Position numbers and translations under genes: made by a program. Below are positions 1 through 7,879 of a DNA stretch of 64,000 bases, piece after piece. Source of the DNA: PALSA-612 sp963755155. GTDB lineage: Bacteria; Actinomycetota; Thermoleophilia; Gaiellales; Gaiellaceae. The DNA lies in NCBI GenBank assembly GCA_963755155.1, contig CAVWIV010000013.1, positions 39,511-103,510 of the forward strand, in the 5' to 3' direction. The notes beneath the pieces are model-generated. The model worked only from the letters and a program-made list of their open reading frames with translations, did no database searches and was not told the origin of the DNA. Positions within the stretch are counted from its first letter, which is position 1; the number at the start of each line of letters is the position of its first letter.

Positions 1-418
1 CCACGCGCCCGTGATCCGCCCTCGGCGCGAGCAGCCGGAAGAGCGACGGAAACGCAGGACGCGGCCGTCCTTCCGGGTAGCAGAACAGCACCCATGGCCA
101 GGCGCCGGCCGAGATGTGGCGGGAGGCAAGATCGGCCAGCTCGTCCCGCACGCGCTGTGTGCGAGCCGTCATCACGTTGAAGAACGTGCCCTCCTCCCCC
201 ACACCGAGCGGCGCCCAGTCGAGATCGTCGTGCGCGACTAGACCGTCGTGCTCGTCGCCGCACGCACACGCGAAGTGAACGCGGAACACCGCCGGGTGCG
301 CCGCACCGGGTAGCCGCTCGACCTCGCGGAAGGACGAAAGCGGGACGCTCGTCTGCTCACGCGCCGGGCAGGCGAAGGTGTAGCGAGCGCGCAGTACGTC
401 GTACACGGGTCTCGTCAT
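1..418 (-). CDS. Unknown conserved-looking protein, cut by left edge
   Basis: The minus strand is open from an ATG at 418 to the left edge, giving 139 residues without a stop; the C-terminus is outside the window. The start reads MTRPVYDVLRARYTF. A short cysteine cluster (FACACGDEH, about residues 47-55) could bind a metal, and the rest is a soluble mixed sequence rich in Trp, Phe and Asp. It begins 21 bases after the apt stop, so it is probably the last visible gene of the rsiG-FHA-merR-apt unit. I do not recognise the family and assign no function. The low stop density and protein-like composition support a real gene. Confidence 0.6.
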   Translation of the reverse strand, partial: MTRPVYDVLRARYTFACPAREQTSVPLSSFREVERLPGAAHPAVFRVHFACACGDEHDGLVAHDDLDWAPLGVGEEGTFFNVMTARTQRVRDELADLASRHISAGAWPWVLFCYPEGRPRPAFPSLFRLLAPRADHGRV

Positions 419-439
419 CTAAGACGATGTATCGGACGG

Positions 440-964
440 CTAGTCGTCGTACTGTATTAGTGAGTACACGCCGTAGTCGTCGAGCTTCTTGCGGCCTTCG
501 AGGAACGTCAGCTCGATGATGAAGGGCAGCCCGACGACGATGCCGCCGAGCTGCTCCACGAGCTCCGCGGTCGCTTTCGCGGTGCCGCCGGTCGCCAGCA
601 CGTCGTCGTGCACGAGCACGCGCTGACCAGGCTTGATGGCGTCCGCGTGGACTTCGAGCTGGTCGAAGCCGTACTCGAGCGCGTACTTCGCCGCCACCGT
701 GTGCCAGGGCAGCTTCCCGGGCTTCCGGGCGGGCACGAACCCGCAACCGAGCTTGCACGCGAGTGCGCCACCCGTGATGTAGCCGCGGGCCTCGGCCCCG
801 AGGATGAGGTCGGGCTCGCGCGGCGCGGCCCATTCGGCCAGGCGATCGACCGTCTCCGCGAGCGCCTCGCTGTCGCCGAGCAGCGGCATGATGTCCTTGA
901 AGATCACGCCGGGCTTCGGGAAGTCGGCCACGTCGCGGATCTTCGCCTCGAGATCGATTGCCAA
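440..964 (-). CDS. apt: Adenine phosphoribosyltransferase
   Basis: Makes AMP from adenine and PRPP in purine salvage, in the cytoplasm. The N-terminus has the typical DFPKPGVIFKDI segment, then GAEARGY and the PRPP-binding loop VLVHDDVLATGGTA. At 174 residues it has the usual family length. I chose a TTG start at 964: a GGAGGAG ribosome-binding site sits just upstream, the protein then begins LAIDLEAKIRDV as in homologues, and it lies 10 bases after the merR stop. An ATG at 1003 is possible but would overlap merR by 29 bases. Confidence 0.93.
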   Translation of the reverse strand: MAIDLEAKIRDVADFPKPGVIFKDIMPLLGDSEALAETVDRLAEWAAPREPDLILGAEARGYITGGALACKLGCGFVPARKPGKLPWHTVAAKYALEYGFDQLEVHADAIKPGQRVLVHDDVLATGGTAKATAELVEQLGGIVVGLPFIIELTFLEGRKKLDDYGVYSLIQYDD

Positions 965-974
965 CGCCTCCTCC

Positions 975-1685
975 CTACCCGGCTGCGATCCTGCGCAACT
1001 CACGCCACAGCAGCAGCTGCGTGAGCTCCTCTGCCGCCCCGCCGAGGGAGCGAAGGTCCTCGAGCCCCTGCTGATGCCGCTCGGGGTTGCGCGAGCTCAG
1101 CGCCGGCGCCGCCACCTGACCGAGCAGGCCCGCTGCGCGATCGGCGATCGTCCGGAACGTCCGCAGGTGCCGGGCGGACATGCCGGACGCCGCCAGCCGG
1201 CCGCACGCGAGCGCCGCCTCGACGTCCAGCTCCGTGTAGTAGCGCTCGCCGCCGCGGACCGAAGGTGAGATGAGCCCATACTCTTCGAGGTCACGGGCAA
1301 GCTCGCCCGAGATGCTCGCGCGCTCGCACAGCTCGGCGAGGTCGAACTCCGCAGCACGCTCTCCGAGATCGGGTCTGCCGCGTCCCCTACGGGCCGGCGC
1401 CAGCCGCGTCGCGAGCTCATCGCGGATGACACGAAGTGGAAGGAACTCGTCCCGCTGGAGCCGGAGGATCGACTCGAGCCGCTCGATGTCCTCCTCCGAG
1501 AACAGCCGGTAACCGCCCGGCGTGCGCCGAGGGGACATGAGGCCCTGGTCCTCGAGGTACCTGATCTTCGAGATCGAGATATCGGGAAACTCGTCGCGGA
1601 GCCGCTTGCAGACGGCGCCGATCGTCTCGAGCTTCCGAGCCCTGCGCGGCGGAGGCTGGGCCTGAGTGCGCACGGTCGTCGTCAT
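975..1685 (-). CDS. MerR-family regulator (Rv1828/FtsR-like)
   Basis: A 236-residue DNA-binding regulator. The N-terminal winged helix-turn-helix contains SKIRYLEDQGLMSPRRTPGG and YRLFSEEDIERLE (about residues 39-75), typical of MerR proteins. A second MerR-like segment (LARDLEEYGLISPS, then YYTELDVEAALAC) follows, as in the mycobacterial Rv1828 / corynebacterial FtsR type. Its start codon overlaps the stop of the upstream FHA gene by 4 bases (ATGA). The FHA-MerR pair mirrors Rv1827(GarA)-Rv1828, which supports the assignment. The effector and targets are unknown. Confidence 0.85.
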   Translation of the reverse strand: MTTTVRTQAQPPPRRARKLETIGAVCKRLRDEFPDISISKIRYLEDQGLMSPRRTPGGYRLFSEEDIERLESILRLQRDEFLPLRVIRDELATRLAPARRGRGRPDLGERAAEFDLAELCERASISGELARDLEEYGLISPSVRGGERYYTELDVEAALACGRLAASGMSARHLRTFRTIADRAAGLLGQVAAPALSSRNPERHQQGLEDLRSLGGAAEELTQLLLWRELRRIAAG

Positions 1686-2134
1686 CTGGCGAAGAACACG
1701 AGTCGGTACTTCCCGATCTGGAGCTCGTCGTCGTCCGAGAGCTCCGCGGACTCGATTCGCCGGCGGTTGAGGAACGTCCCATTGAGGCTGCCCTGGTCCT
1801 CGATCACGAACGCGTCGTTCTGCTTGAGGGCGACGGCGTGCCGGCGCGACACGGTCACGTCATCGAGAAAGACGTCGCAGTCGGGCGAACGACCGATCGT
1901 CGTCCGTTCCTGCTCCAGCGCAAAGTGCTCGCCGGCTCGACCGCCGCCGGAGCGGATGACGAGCGCCGGCCCTTCGATGTCCCGCCGAGCCTCGAGGTCG
2001 GCTTCCTCCTCCGGCGTGTACGACTGCGTCGTCTCGTTCGAGTCCTCTTCCCGCAGCAGCGAGCCGCACCGCGCGCAGTAGTTCGCCACCTCGGGATTCT
2101 GGAAGCCGCACTCTGAGCAGTAGACGTGGCTCAT
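1682..2134 (-). CDS. GarA/OdhI-like FHA protein with N-terminal zinc ribbon
   Basis: 150 residues. The N-terminus holds a zinc ribbon with two CxxC knuckles (YCSECGF and YCARCGS). A flexible segment with NETTQSYTPEEE follows, and a C-terminal FHA domain (about residues 57-150) shows the phosphothreonine-binding signatures TTIGRSPDCDV, VSRRHA and GSLNGTFLN. In Mycobacterium GarA an ETT motif before the FHA domain is phosphorylated by Ser/Thr kinases and then binds the FHA domain, controlling 2-oxoglutarate metabolism; the ETT here fits that scheme (inference). Mycobacterial GarA lacks the ribbon. No kinase gene is in the window. Confidence 0.85.
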   Translation of the reverse strand: MSHVYCSECGFQNPEVANYCARCGSLLREEDSNETTQSYTPEEEADLEARRDIEGPALVIRSGGGRAGEHFALEQERTTIGRSPDCDVFLDDVTVSRRHAVALKQNDAFVIEDQGSLNGTFLNRRRIESAELSDDDELQIGKYRLVFFAR

Positions 2135-2171
2135 GGGTCGATTCGGTGTGGTCGCGCGGCGAGCGCGGTGA

Positions 2172-2420
2172 CTACGCGGCCGGCGGTGGCGTGGCCTTGC
2201 CCGAGAGGATCTCGCTCAACTTCTCGACGTCGACCTCCCCCGCGAGCGCCTGCTCCCCCTTCCCCTTCAGCCGCGCGCTTCGTTCGGCGCGGAGCATGTC
2301 GATCTTCCCGTGCAAGAGACGCCGCTTGTACGAGAGGTCGTCCTCCTCGGCCTCCAGGTCGGAGATCAGGCGGTGCAAGTCGTCGTCGGACAGCGTCGAG
2401 AGATCGGGAAAGACGTCCAC
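2172..2420 (-). CDS. RsiG-like c-di-GMP-dependent anti-sigma protein
   Basis: A small, highly charged, probably coiled-coil protein (82 residues from the chosen start). Its core reads LSYKRRLLHGKIDMLRAE. This matches the RsiG family of Streptomyces and Rubrobacter, which bind c-di-GMP through E(X)3S(X)2R(X)3Q(X)3D and sequester the sigma factor WhiG. Here E26, S30, R33, H37 and D41 line up, so only the Gln is changed, to His. One motif per chain resembles the homodimeric Rubrobacter form. I chose GTG at 2420, after GAAAGGG, because a promoter-like sequence lies between it and a possible TTG at 2486. No WhiG gene is in the window. Confidence 0.7.
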   Translation of the reverse strand: MDVFPDLSTLSDDDLHRLISDLEAEEDDLSYKRRLLHGKIDMLRAERSARLKGKGEQALAGEVDVEKLSEILSGKATPPPAA

Positions 2421-2456
2421 GCAACCCTTTCGTTCGATGGCTAGGGCGTTTCTCCT

Positions 2457-2486
2457 AGTAAAGCACGCCGGATCGTAAAGGGTCAA
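2457..2486 (-). promoter_or_regulatory. Putative sigma-A-type promoter of the rsiG-FHA-merR-apt unit
   Basis: On the minus strand TTGACC (2486-2481) and TTTACT (2462-2457) are separated by 18 bases, close to the consensus for the main sigma factor. The -35 overlaps the stop codon of the upstream gene. A start point near 2450 would give a leader of about 30 bases to the GTG at 2420. Confidence 0.4.
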
Positions 2487-4996
2487 CCTCTACTTGAGAC
2501 TGGTTCCTCTGCGAGCGCCTCCTCCACGAGCGTCAGGAGCTCCTGCTCCAGCGGGCTCTCGGTCTGCCCGTCGGGGGACTCCACGACCACGTGCAGGAGC
2601 GGCTCCACGGGGTCGGGACGGACGAGGCCCCAGCCGCCGTTCTCGAACACCTTGATCCCGTCGGAGAGGTCGACCTCCCTGTCGCCCAACCGCTCGGTGA
2701 GCACGCGCATGACGAGCCCCTTCAATGCCCACGAGCACGGAACCGTGCGTTGCGTGATGTTGACGTCCGGGAGGGCGGCGACGAGCTCGGAGATGGGGGT
2801 CGTCACCGGCGCAAGCAGCTCGAGGAGCCTGCAGAGCGCCGCCATCGCGTCGAACGCGGGCTGGAAGTCGGGGACCACGAAGGCGCCGTTTCCGTCGGCG
2901 GCAAGCAGCATCCCGGTCTCGCGGGCTGCCTGCATGAGATCCGACGGCGACGTCGGCGTCCGAACGACGACGAGACCGGCGGCGTCCGCGAGCTCGTCCG
3001 CGTGCCCCGTGGCGGTGACGGGCAGGGCCACCTTCCCGCCCTGCGCGGCCTCGCTCCCAGCCAGCAGGCGCAGATAAAGGAGCAGCGCCCGCGAGGGGTC
3101 GATCGCCTCGCCGTCCTCCGCGATCAGATGCAGGCGCTCGCCCGTCAGGTCGAAAATGGCTCCGAGGTCTGCTCCTACCGCCTCCACCAGGCGACGTGCC
3201 TGCACGATCGACTCGGCGCCTGCGAACTCCCGCGCGTCGAGGTCGGCGAACTCGCGGGCAGAGACCGCTTCGATCTCGAGTGTGCCGAGCACCAGCGGCA
3301 GGACAAACGATGCCGCAGAGTGGCCGTAGTCGACGACGATCCGGAAGCGCCGGTTCGCGATCGCCGTGGCGTCGACCGTCGCCAGGAGGTCGCTTGCGTA
3401 GCTCTCCCGCACGCGAACCGGGTAGCCGATCGTGCCGATCCGGTCGGGCGATGCCCGGCGCAGCTCGTAGCGCGTGTAGTGCTTCTCGACCTCCTTCTCG
3501 AGCCGCGGCGTCAGCTGCGTCCCCGGATGCTCGAAGAAGCGAATCTCGATCTGCTCCGGGTCGACCGTGCTCAGGCCCACGTGGAAGCCCGCGGCGTACC
3601 CCTGCGTGCGGATGAGATGGCGGTTGACAGGCGCGGGCAGGACGCGGAGGTCGGCGACGCTGACGCCCGTCGACGTGATGCCCGACACCATCGCTCGCTT
3701 GATCATCCGGCACGCGGCGGTGGCGTCGCGGCTGGCAACGACGCGGGCGCTCCGCTGGAGCGCGGTGCCGAGAGCTGCCGCCAGGCGGACGGCCGACTCC
3801 GGCGTGAGATCGACGTTGACCACGCCGGACACGCCCTCGCGGCCGAAGAGGTGCGTGGCGGCCGCGCCCTCCCAGACGAGGTTCTCGTGGATCGTCGTGC
3901 CGGATTCCACTTCCTTGTGCGGGAAGATGCGCACGCCCGGCATCACGACCGTCTGCGCGCCGATCGTGACGCCGTCGCCCAGGGCCGTTCCGTCGTGGAT
4001 GTGGACGTGCGACCTGACGTCGCAGGACTTCCCGATGATCGCCCCCTCCACGCTCGCACTCCGGCCGACGAACGTCGACTGGTCGATCACCGACCTCACG
4101 ACGCGCGCGCGCTCGCGGAGGCGGACGTTCGCACCGAGCACCGTGTGCGCGCCGATCGTCGCCTCGGGTGACACGGCGCAGTTCGAGCCGATGAACGCCG
4201 GCCCTTCGACGCCCTCGAGATCGTCGATCTCGACGCCCTCTCCGATCCAGACGTTTCCCCGCAGGCGTATGCCCGGGATGTCGAGCTCGATCAGCTCGTC
4301 GAGCGCGTCGAAGTTCGCCTGCCGGTATTGCTCGAGGTTGCCGATGTCCTGCCAGTAGCCCTCGCAGACGTGGCCGTAGAGCGGGCGGCCGAGATCCAGC
4401 AGGCGTGGGAAGAGCTCCTTCGAGAAATCGAACGGCGTGTCTTCCGGAATCTGGCGGAGCACGGAGGGATCGAGCACATAGATGCCCGTGTTGATCGTGT
4501 CGGAGAAGACCTGCCCCCATGTCGGCTTCTCGAGGAACCGCTCGATGCGACCCCCCTCCCCCGTCACGACGATGCCGAAGTCGAGCGGGTTGTCGACCGC
4601 CTTCAGCGCGATCGTGACGGCGGCGTCGCTTTCGGTGTGGAACCGGACGAGGCTCGTGAGGTCGAAGTCCGTCAGCGCGTCGCCGGAGATGACGAGCAGC
4701 GGCTCGTCGATCCGCTGCGCGGCGAGTCGCACAGAGCCCGCCGTCCCCATCGGTGTCGCCTCCAGCGAGTAGTCGATCGAGACACCGGTCGACTCGCCGT
4801 CCCCGAAGTACGACTCGATGGCCTGCGGCAGAAACGCGAGGGTCACGATCACCTCATCGAATCCGTGTCGGCGCAGCAACTCGATGATGTGCTCCATGCA
4901 CGGCTTGCCGACGACCGGCACCATCGGCTTCGGCTGGTTCGACGTCAACGGCCGGAGCCGCGTTCCCTCCCCTCCCGCCATGACGATCGCTTTCAT
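2483..4996 (-). CDS. Sugar-1-phosphate nucleotidyltransferase fused to a degenerate phosphomannomutase domain
   Basis: 837 residues from ATG 4996, which overlaps the pgsA stop (ATGA). Residues 1-230 are a nucleotidyltransferase: MAGGEGTRLRPLT, KPMVPV, then a GD-containing metal site (VISGDALTDFD). About 240-370 is a left-handed beta-helix of hexapeptide repeats. The remainder is an alpha-D-phosphohexomutase fold. The family is usually called mannose-1-phosphate guanylyltransferase and supplies GDP-mannose or a related sugar for glycans. Both mutase signatures are degraded: the TASHNP phosphoserine loop reads LSTVDP, and the DGDxDR metal loop reads DLTGERL. Mutase activity is therefore doubtful. 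The exact nucleotide and sugar cannot be told from sequence. Confidence 0.85.
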   Translation of the reverse strand: MKAIVMAGGEGTRLRPLTSNQPKPMVPVVGKPCMEHIIELLRRHGFDEVIVTLAFLPQAIESYFGDGESTGVSIDYSLEATPMGTAGSVRLAAQRIDEPLLVISGDALTDFDLTSLVRFHTESDAAVTIALKAVDNPLDFGIVVTGEGGRIERFLEKPTWGQVFSDTINTGIYVLDPSVLRQIPEDTPFDFSKELFPRLLDLGRPLYGHVCEGYWQDIGNLEQYRQANFDALDELIELDIPGIRLRGNVWIGEGVEIDDLEGVEGPAFIGSNCAVSPEATIGAHTVLGANVRLRERARVVRSVIDQSTFVGRSASVEGAIIGKSCDVRSHVHIHDGTALGDGVTIGAQTVVMPGVRIFPHKEVESGTTIHENLVWEGAAATHLFGREGVSGVVNVDLTPESAVRLAAALGTALQRSARVVASRDATAACRMIKRAMVSGITSTGVSVADLRVLPAPVNRHLIRTQGYAAGFHVGLSTVDPEQIEIRFFEHPGTQLTPRLEKEVEKHYTRYELRRASPDRIGTIGYPVRVRESYASDLLATVDATAIANRRFRIVVDYGHSAASFVLPLVLGTLEIEAVSAREFADLDAREFAGAESIVQARRLVEAVGADLGAIFDLTGERLHLIAEDGEAIDPSRALLLYLRLLAGSEAAQGGKVALPVTATGHADELADAAGLVVVRTPTSPSDLMQAARETGMLLAADGNGAFVVPDFQPAFDAMAALCRLLELLAPVTTPISELVAALPDVNITQRTVPCSWALKGLVMRVLTERLGDREVDLSDGIKVFENGGWGLVRPDPVEPLLHVVVESPDGQTESPLEQELLTLVEEALAEEPVSSRG

Positions 4997-5544
4997 CGCT
5001 TCGTAGACCTCCAGACGGCAACCGCGTACGACACTCCGGCCGCGACGGCTAGACCGACGCCGACCCAGAAGATCGCAAGCGACCAGTCCGTGCCCGGCTC
5101 GGTAGCGATCACGAGCCCGATGCCCAGATAGAGGATCCAGGTGGCGAGCTTGCCGAGGAAGCTCACGGAGAACTCGTAGCCGCGGGGCAATGCAAACCGC
5201 GTCCCCAGCATCAGCAGGAGATCGCGCCCGATGATGATGGCGAGCGCAGGCCACGGCAACCGGTCGTCGAGGAAGAGCATGACGACGGCGACGTCGATCA
5301 TGATCCGGTCCGCGAGCGGGTCGGCGTACTTCCCGAACTGCGACTCGACCCGAAGCCGCCGCGCGAGCCAGCCGTCCACCTGGTCGGTGACTGCGGCGAG
5401 CGCGAAGACGACGGCTGCTGCCCAGCTCTGCCCGTCTTCGGCGCGCGCGAGCAGCACGACGAACACGGGCACGAGAGCGAAGCGCAGGACCGTCAGCGCG
5501 TTCGGCAGCTGCGCGATCGGTGCGGGAACTGCGCGGGCGCCCAT
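4993..5544 (-). CDS. pgsA: CDP-alcohol phosphatidyltransferase (PgsA-like)
   Basis: An integral membrane enzyme of phospholipid synthesis, probably making phosphatidylglycerophosphate from CDP-diacylglycerol. 183 residues with several hydrophobic helices. The family motif DG(X)2AR(X)8G(X)3D(X)3D is intact (VDGWLARRL, then FGKYADPLADR). I chose ATG 5544; a GTG 27 bases upstream is possible. It is co-transcribed with the downstream nucleotidyltransferase through an ATGA overlap. Phosphatidylinositol-phosphate or cardiolipin synthase cannot be excluded. Confidence 0.82.
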   Translation of the reverse strand: MGARAVPAPIAQLPNALTVLRFALVPVFVVLLARAEDGQSWAAAVVFALAAVTDQVDGWLARRLRVESQFGKYADPLADRIMIDVAVVMLFLDDRLPWPALAIIIGRDLLLMLGTRFALPRGYEFSVSFLGKLATWILYLGIGLVIATEPGTDWSLAIFWVGVGLAVAAGVSYAVAVWRSTKR

Positions 5545-5599
5545 ACGACAAGGATAGTGGCGTCCTCCCACTTTCCCTCAAAGCCGCGAGAATCAGCGC

Positions 5600-6607
5600 G
5601 TGGCGCGCACGCTGACCTTGCCGGGCTTCGTCAACGCCCATTCGCACGGCTTCCAGCGGGCTCTGCGCGGGCGCGCGGCCGGCGCCGACTTCTGGGCCTG
5701 GCGCGACACGATGCTCGCCGAGGCGGCGCGCCAGACCCCGGAGACCGTGCGTGCGGCGTACGAAGGCATCTATCGCGAGCAGCTCGCCGCCGGCTACACG
5801 GCCGTAGGCGAGTTCCACTATCTCGGCCTGGCCGAAGCCCACGCCGCGGCGGAGGCTGCGCGCGCCGCCGGAATCGAGCTCGTTGTGCTCTATGCGGCGT
5901 ACGGACGTGGCGGCCTCGAGCGCTTCCGCCAGGAGACGGTCTCGGGCTACCTGGAGGACATCGAGCAACTACTCGAGGCAGGGCTTCGCGTCGGGCTCGC
6001 CCCCCACTCCGTTCGGGCGTGCCCGCGCGACTGGCTCGTCGAGATCGCACGCTACGCGGCGACTACGGCGCTGCCGCTGCACGTCCACGCGTGCGAGCAA
6101 CCCCGCGAGATCGACGAGTGCCTCGCTGAATACGGTCTGCGGCCGATCGAGCTGCTCGCAGAGACGGGCTGCCTGGGGCCGCGCACGACCGTCGTACACG
6201 CGACACACGCGGACGATCGCGAGCTCGACCTCGTCGCCGAGGCAGGGGCTCGCGTGTGCCTCTGTCCGACTACGGAGGCGGATCTCGGGGACGGCTACGC
6301 GCCGGTCGGCCGCCTGCTCGCCCGCGGGATCTCGATGTGCATCGGGTCGGACTCGAACGTCCGTATCGACCCACTCGAGGAGCTGCGCGAGCTGTCCGGC
6401 ATCGCGCGGCGTGAGGCGATGTCACGCGACGTGTTGAGTCCGGACGAGCTCCTCGCGGTCGGCAGCGCGGGCGGCGCTCGCGCCTTGGGCCTCGACGGCT
6501 GGCCGTCCGTTGACGTCGATCTCGATCACCCCGCGCTGCGCGGCGTGGCTCAGGGCGACGTCGAGGCCGCGCTCGTCGCGAGCTGCGGCGCCGACGTGTT
6601 CGCCTAG
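5600..6607 (+). CDS. hutF: Formimidoylglutamate deiminase-like amidohydrolase
   Basis: Predicted to hydrolyse N-formimino-L-glutamate to N-formyl-L-glutamate and ammonia in histidine breakdown. Metal ligands are visible: H14/H16 in NAHSHGFQ, H161/H163 and E166 in HVHACEQ, H200 in VVHATH and D251 in GSDSN. GFVNAHSHGFQRALRGR and CPTTEADLGDG are characteristic of HutF. At 335 residues it is short; the usual protein is about 450, and the N-terminal beta-sandwich strands are reduced or absent. GTG start at 5600. No other hut gene is nearby, so a related amidohydrolase role is possible. It converges on the next gene with a 4-base overlap. Confidence 0.8.
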   Translation: MARTLTLPGFVNAHSHGFQRALRGRAAGADFWAWRDTMLAEAARQTPETVRAAYEGIYREQLAAGYTAVGEFHYLGLAEAHAAAEAARAAGIELVVLYAAYGRGGLERFRQETVSGYLEDIEQLLEAGLRVGLAPHSVRACPRDWLVEIARYAATTALPLHVHACEQPREIDECLAEYGLRPIELLAETGCLGPRTTVVHATHADDRELDLVAEAGARVCLCPTTEADLGDGYAPVGRLLARGISMCIGSDSNVRIDPLEELRELSGIARREAMSRDVLSPDELLAVGSAGGARALGLDGWPSVDVDLDHPALRGVAQGDVEAALVASCGADVFA

Positions 6608-7629
6608 CCGGTCAAGAACGCCCGGGCCTGCCTGAGCGCCTCGGTGACGGCCGCGGCGACGCGGTACGTCTTCGTCCAGTACGCCGTCCGGACGAGGTAC
6701 GCCCGCTCGGCGGGCCGGCCGATGCGGCCGTAGGCGCCCTCGTAGCTCTCGTACGACCCGTACAGGCTCTTCGGCCGCCTGCGGGCGGCCTCGATCTGCG
6801 TGCCTTCGTGCCACTCGTTGTAGCTCGTGATCGTGATGCGATCGGGCCGCGCTGCGATCGCCGCGCGCCACATTTCGTCGTACGTCTTCCCGGCGCGCCG
6901 CGTGCGAACGCGGTGATCCGTCGTCGCGCGGTGCGCGTTGTATCCGGGCCCAACCGAGGGAGCGCACGCGAGCCCTGCGGCCCGCGCACGCGCGCAGAGC
7001 CCTGCGAAGGACGCGCCACGCGTGGCGAAGACGTCGTATGTGTAGACACCTGCGAAGCCTGCCGCCTTGGCGCGTGCGACGTCCGCCGTCTGCCCGTACA
7101 CCTCGAGCCCGGGGAATCCGGACAAGAGCTCGGCCCAGGCCGCGGCGTCGAGGAGCTCGTCGAAGGGCCGGTAGACGTAGACGCGGCGGATGCCCGCCTC
7201 CCGCAGATGGCCGAGATCGGCCTCGAGCACGTTCGCCGTGCGCAACCACTTTTCGTACGGCTCGACCTGCACGGCGACGGCGAGCTTCTGCGCCTCCGCC
7301 TCGCGCATGACGGCCGGGAGGCGGATGTCCTCGGGCGAGCCCCACCCCCACCACGAGCTCACGACCTCGTCGACGCCGGCGGCACGGATCTCCTTCATCT
7401 GCGCGCGAAGCGTCTTGCGATCGGCGCTCGAGTAGACGCCGCGAGCTGGGTAGTACGTCGAGGCGAGATCCTCCGGCGGCAGGTGCTGGCGCTGGTTCCA
7501 GTGGAGGTACTTGCCATCGACCTTCGGCGTTCCCCACCACGGGTAGAAGAAGATCGAGGTCTCCCCCGCTCCCGAGGCGACCGAGGGCGCGAGCAGGAGA
7601 GCTGCCGAGGCGATGACGACGAGCCGCAC
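6604..7629 (-). CDS. Secreted GH99-like glycoside hydrolase
   Basis: 341 residues with a signal peptide (MRLVVIASAALLLAPSVASG) and a TIM-barrel-like sequence. IFFYPWWG near the N-terminus, the central DEVVSSWWGWG and the C-terminal TSYNEWHEGTQIE are typical of family GH99/GH71 (endo-alpha-mannosidase-like) proteins; the NEWHEG segment carries conserved acidic residues. It probably cleaves an extracellular mannose-containing glycan, but the substrate is unknown. GTG start. It stands alone, with tRNA-Pro upstream and hutF convergent downstream. Confidence 0.78.
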   Translation of the reverse strand: MRLVVIASAALLLAPSVASGAGETSIFFYPWWGTPKVDGKYLHWNQRQHLPPEDLASTYYPARGVYSSADRKTLRAQMKEIRAAGVDEVVSSWWGWGSPEDIRLPAVMREAEAQKLAVAVQVEPYEKWLRTANVLEADLGHLREAGIRRVYVYRPFDELLDAAAWAELLSGFPGLEVYGQTADVARAKAAGFAGVYTYDVFATRGASFAGLCARARAAGLACAPSVGPGYNAHRATTDHRVRTRRAGKTYDEMWRAAIAARPDRITITSYNEWHEGTQIEAARRRPKSLYGSYESYEGAYGRIGRPAERAYLVRTAYWTKTYRVAAAVTEALRQARAFLTG

Positions 7630-7667
7630 CCCTGCATTTTTCCAGGAATCGGCTCGGCGAATGTAAG

Positions 7668-7742
7668 TCGGGGCGGGCAGATTCGAACTGCCGACCTCTA
7701 GTCCCCCAGACTAGCGCGCTAACCAGGCTGCGCCACGCCCCG
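7668..7742 (-). tRNA. tRNA-Pro (anticodon GGG)
   Basis: The minus strand folds into a full cloverleaf of 75 bases without an encoded CCA. The acceptor stem CGGGGCG/CGCCCCG has all 7 pairs, with discriminator A at 7668. The anticodon stem CTAGT/ACTAG encloses the loop CTGGGGG, anticodon GGG at 7705-7707. The T arm is GGCAG-TTCGAAT-CTGCC. Confidence 0.97.
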
Positions 7743-7772
7743 CTCGGCCAACGATAGCTACCCGGATACGAC

Positions 7773-7801
7773 GAGGGCGGCGGGATTGGCCCGCCGCCCT
7801 C
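7773..7801. other. Perfect 12-bp inverted repeat in a divergent intergenic region
   Basis: Arms GAGGGCGGCGGG (7773-7784) and CCCGCCGCCCTC (7790-7801) flank the loop ATTGG. It lies upstream of both tRNA-Pro (minus) and the M23 gene (plus). It lacks a T-run on either strand, so a simple terminator is not obvious. The rest of 7743-7879 shows no clear promoter to me. Confidence 0.6.
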
Positions 7802-7879
7802 TCGTTCAAGCGGGTTTCCTTCAGGGTTTTCGAGGCCTCCGCTAAAACGATCGCCGCCGCCTGCCGACAGAACGACTGG

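Noticed and set aside
11..241. Small plus-strand open frame at the left edge
   Set aside because: It is opposite the better-supported minus gene 1-418 and has no recognisable features.
2591..4171. Long plus-strand open frame opposite the nucleotidyltransferase gene
   Set aside because: 526 codons of Arg/Ala/Asp-rich sequence with no motif; a shadow of high-GC coding DNA. Similar cases at 9364-10653, 36645-38270 and 38516-39910 were also dropped.
7773..7801. Rho-independent terminator
   Set aside because: Strong stem but no T-run on either strand, and it lies between divergently transcribed genes.
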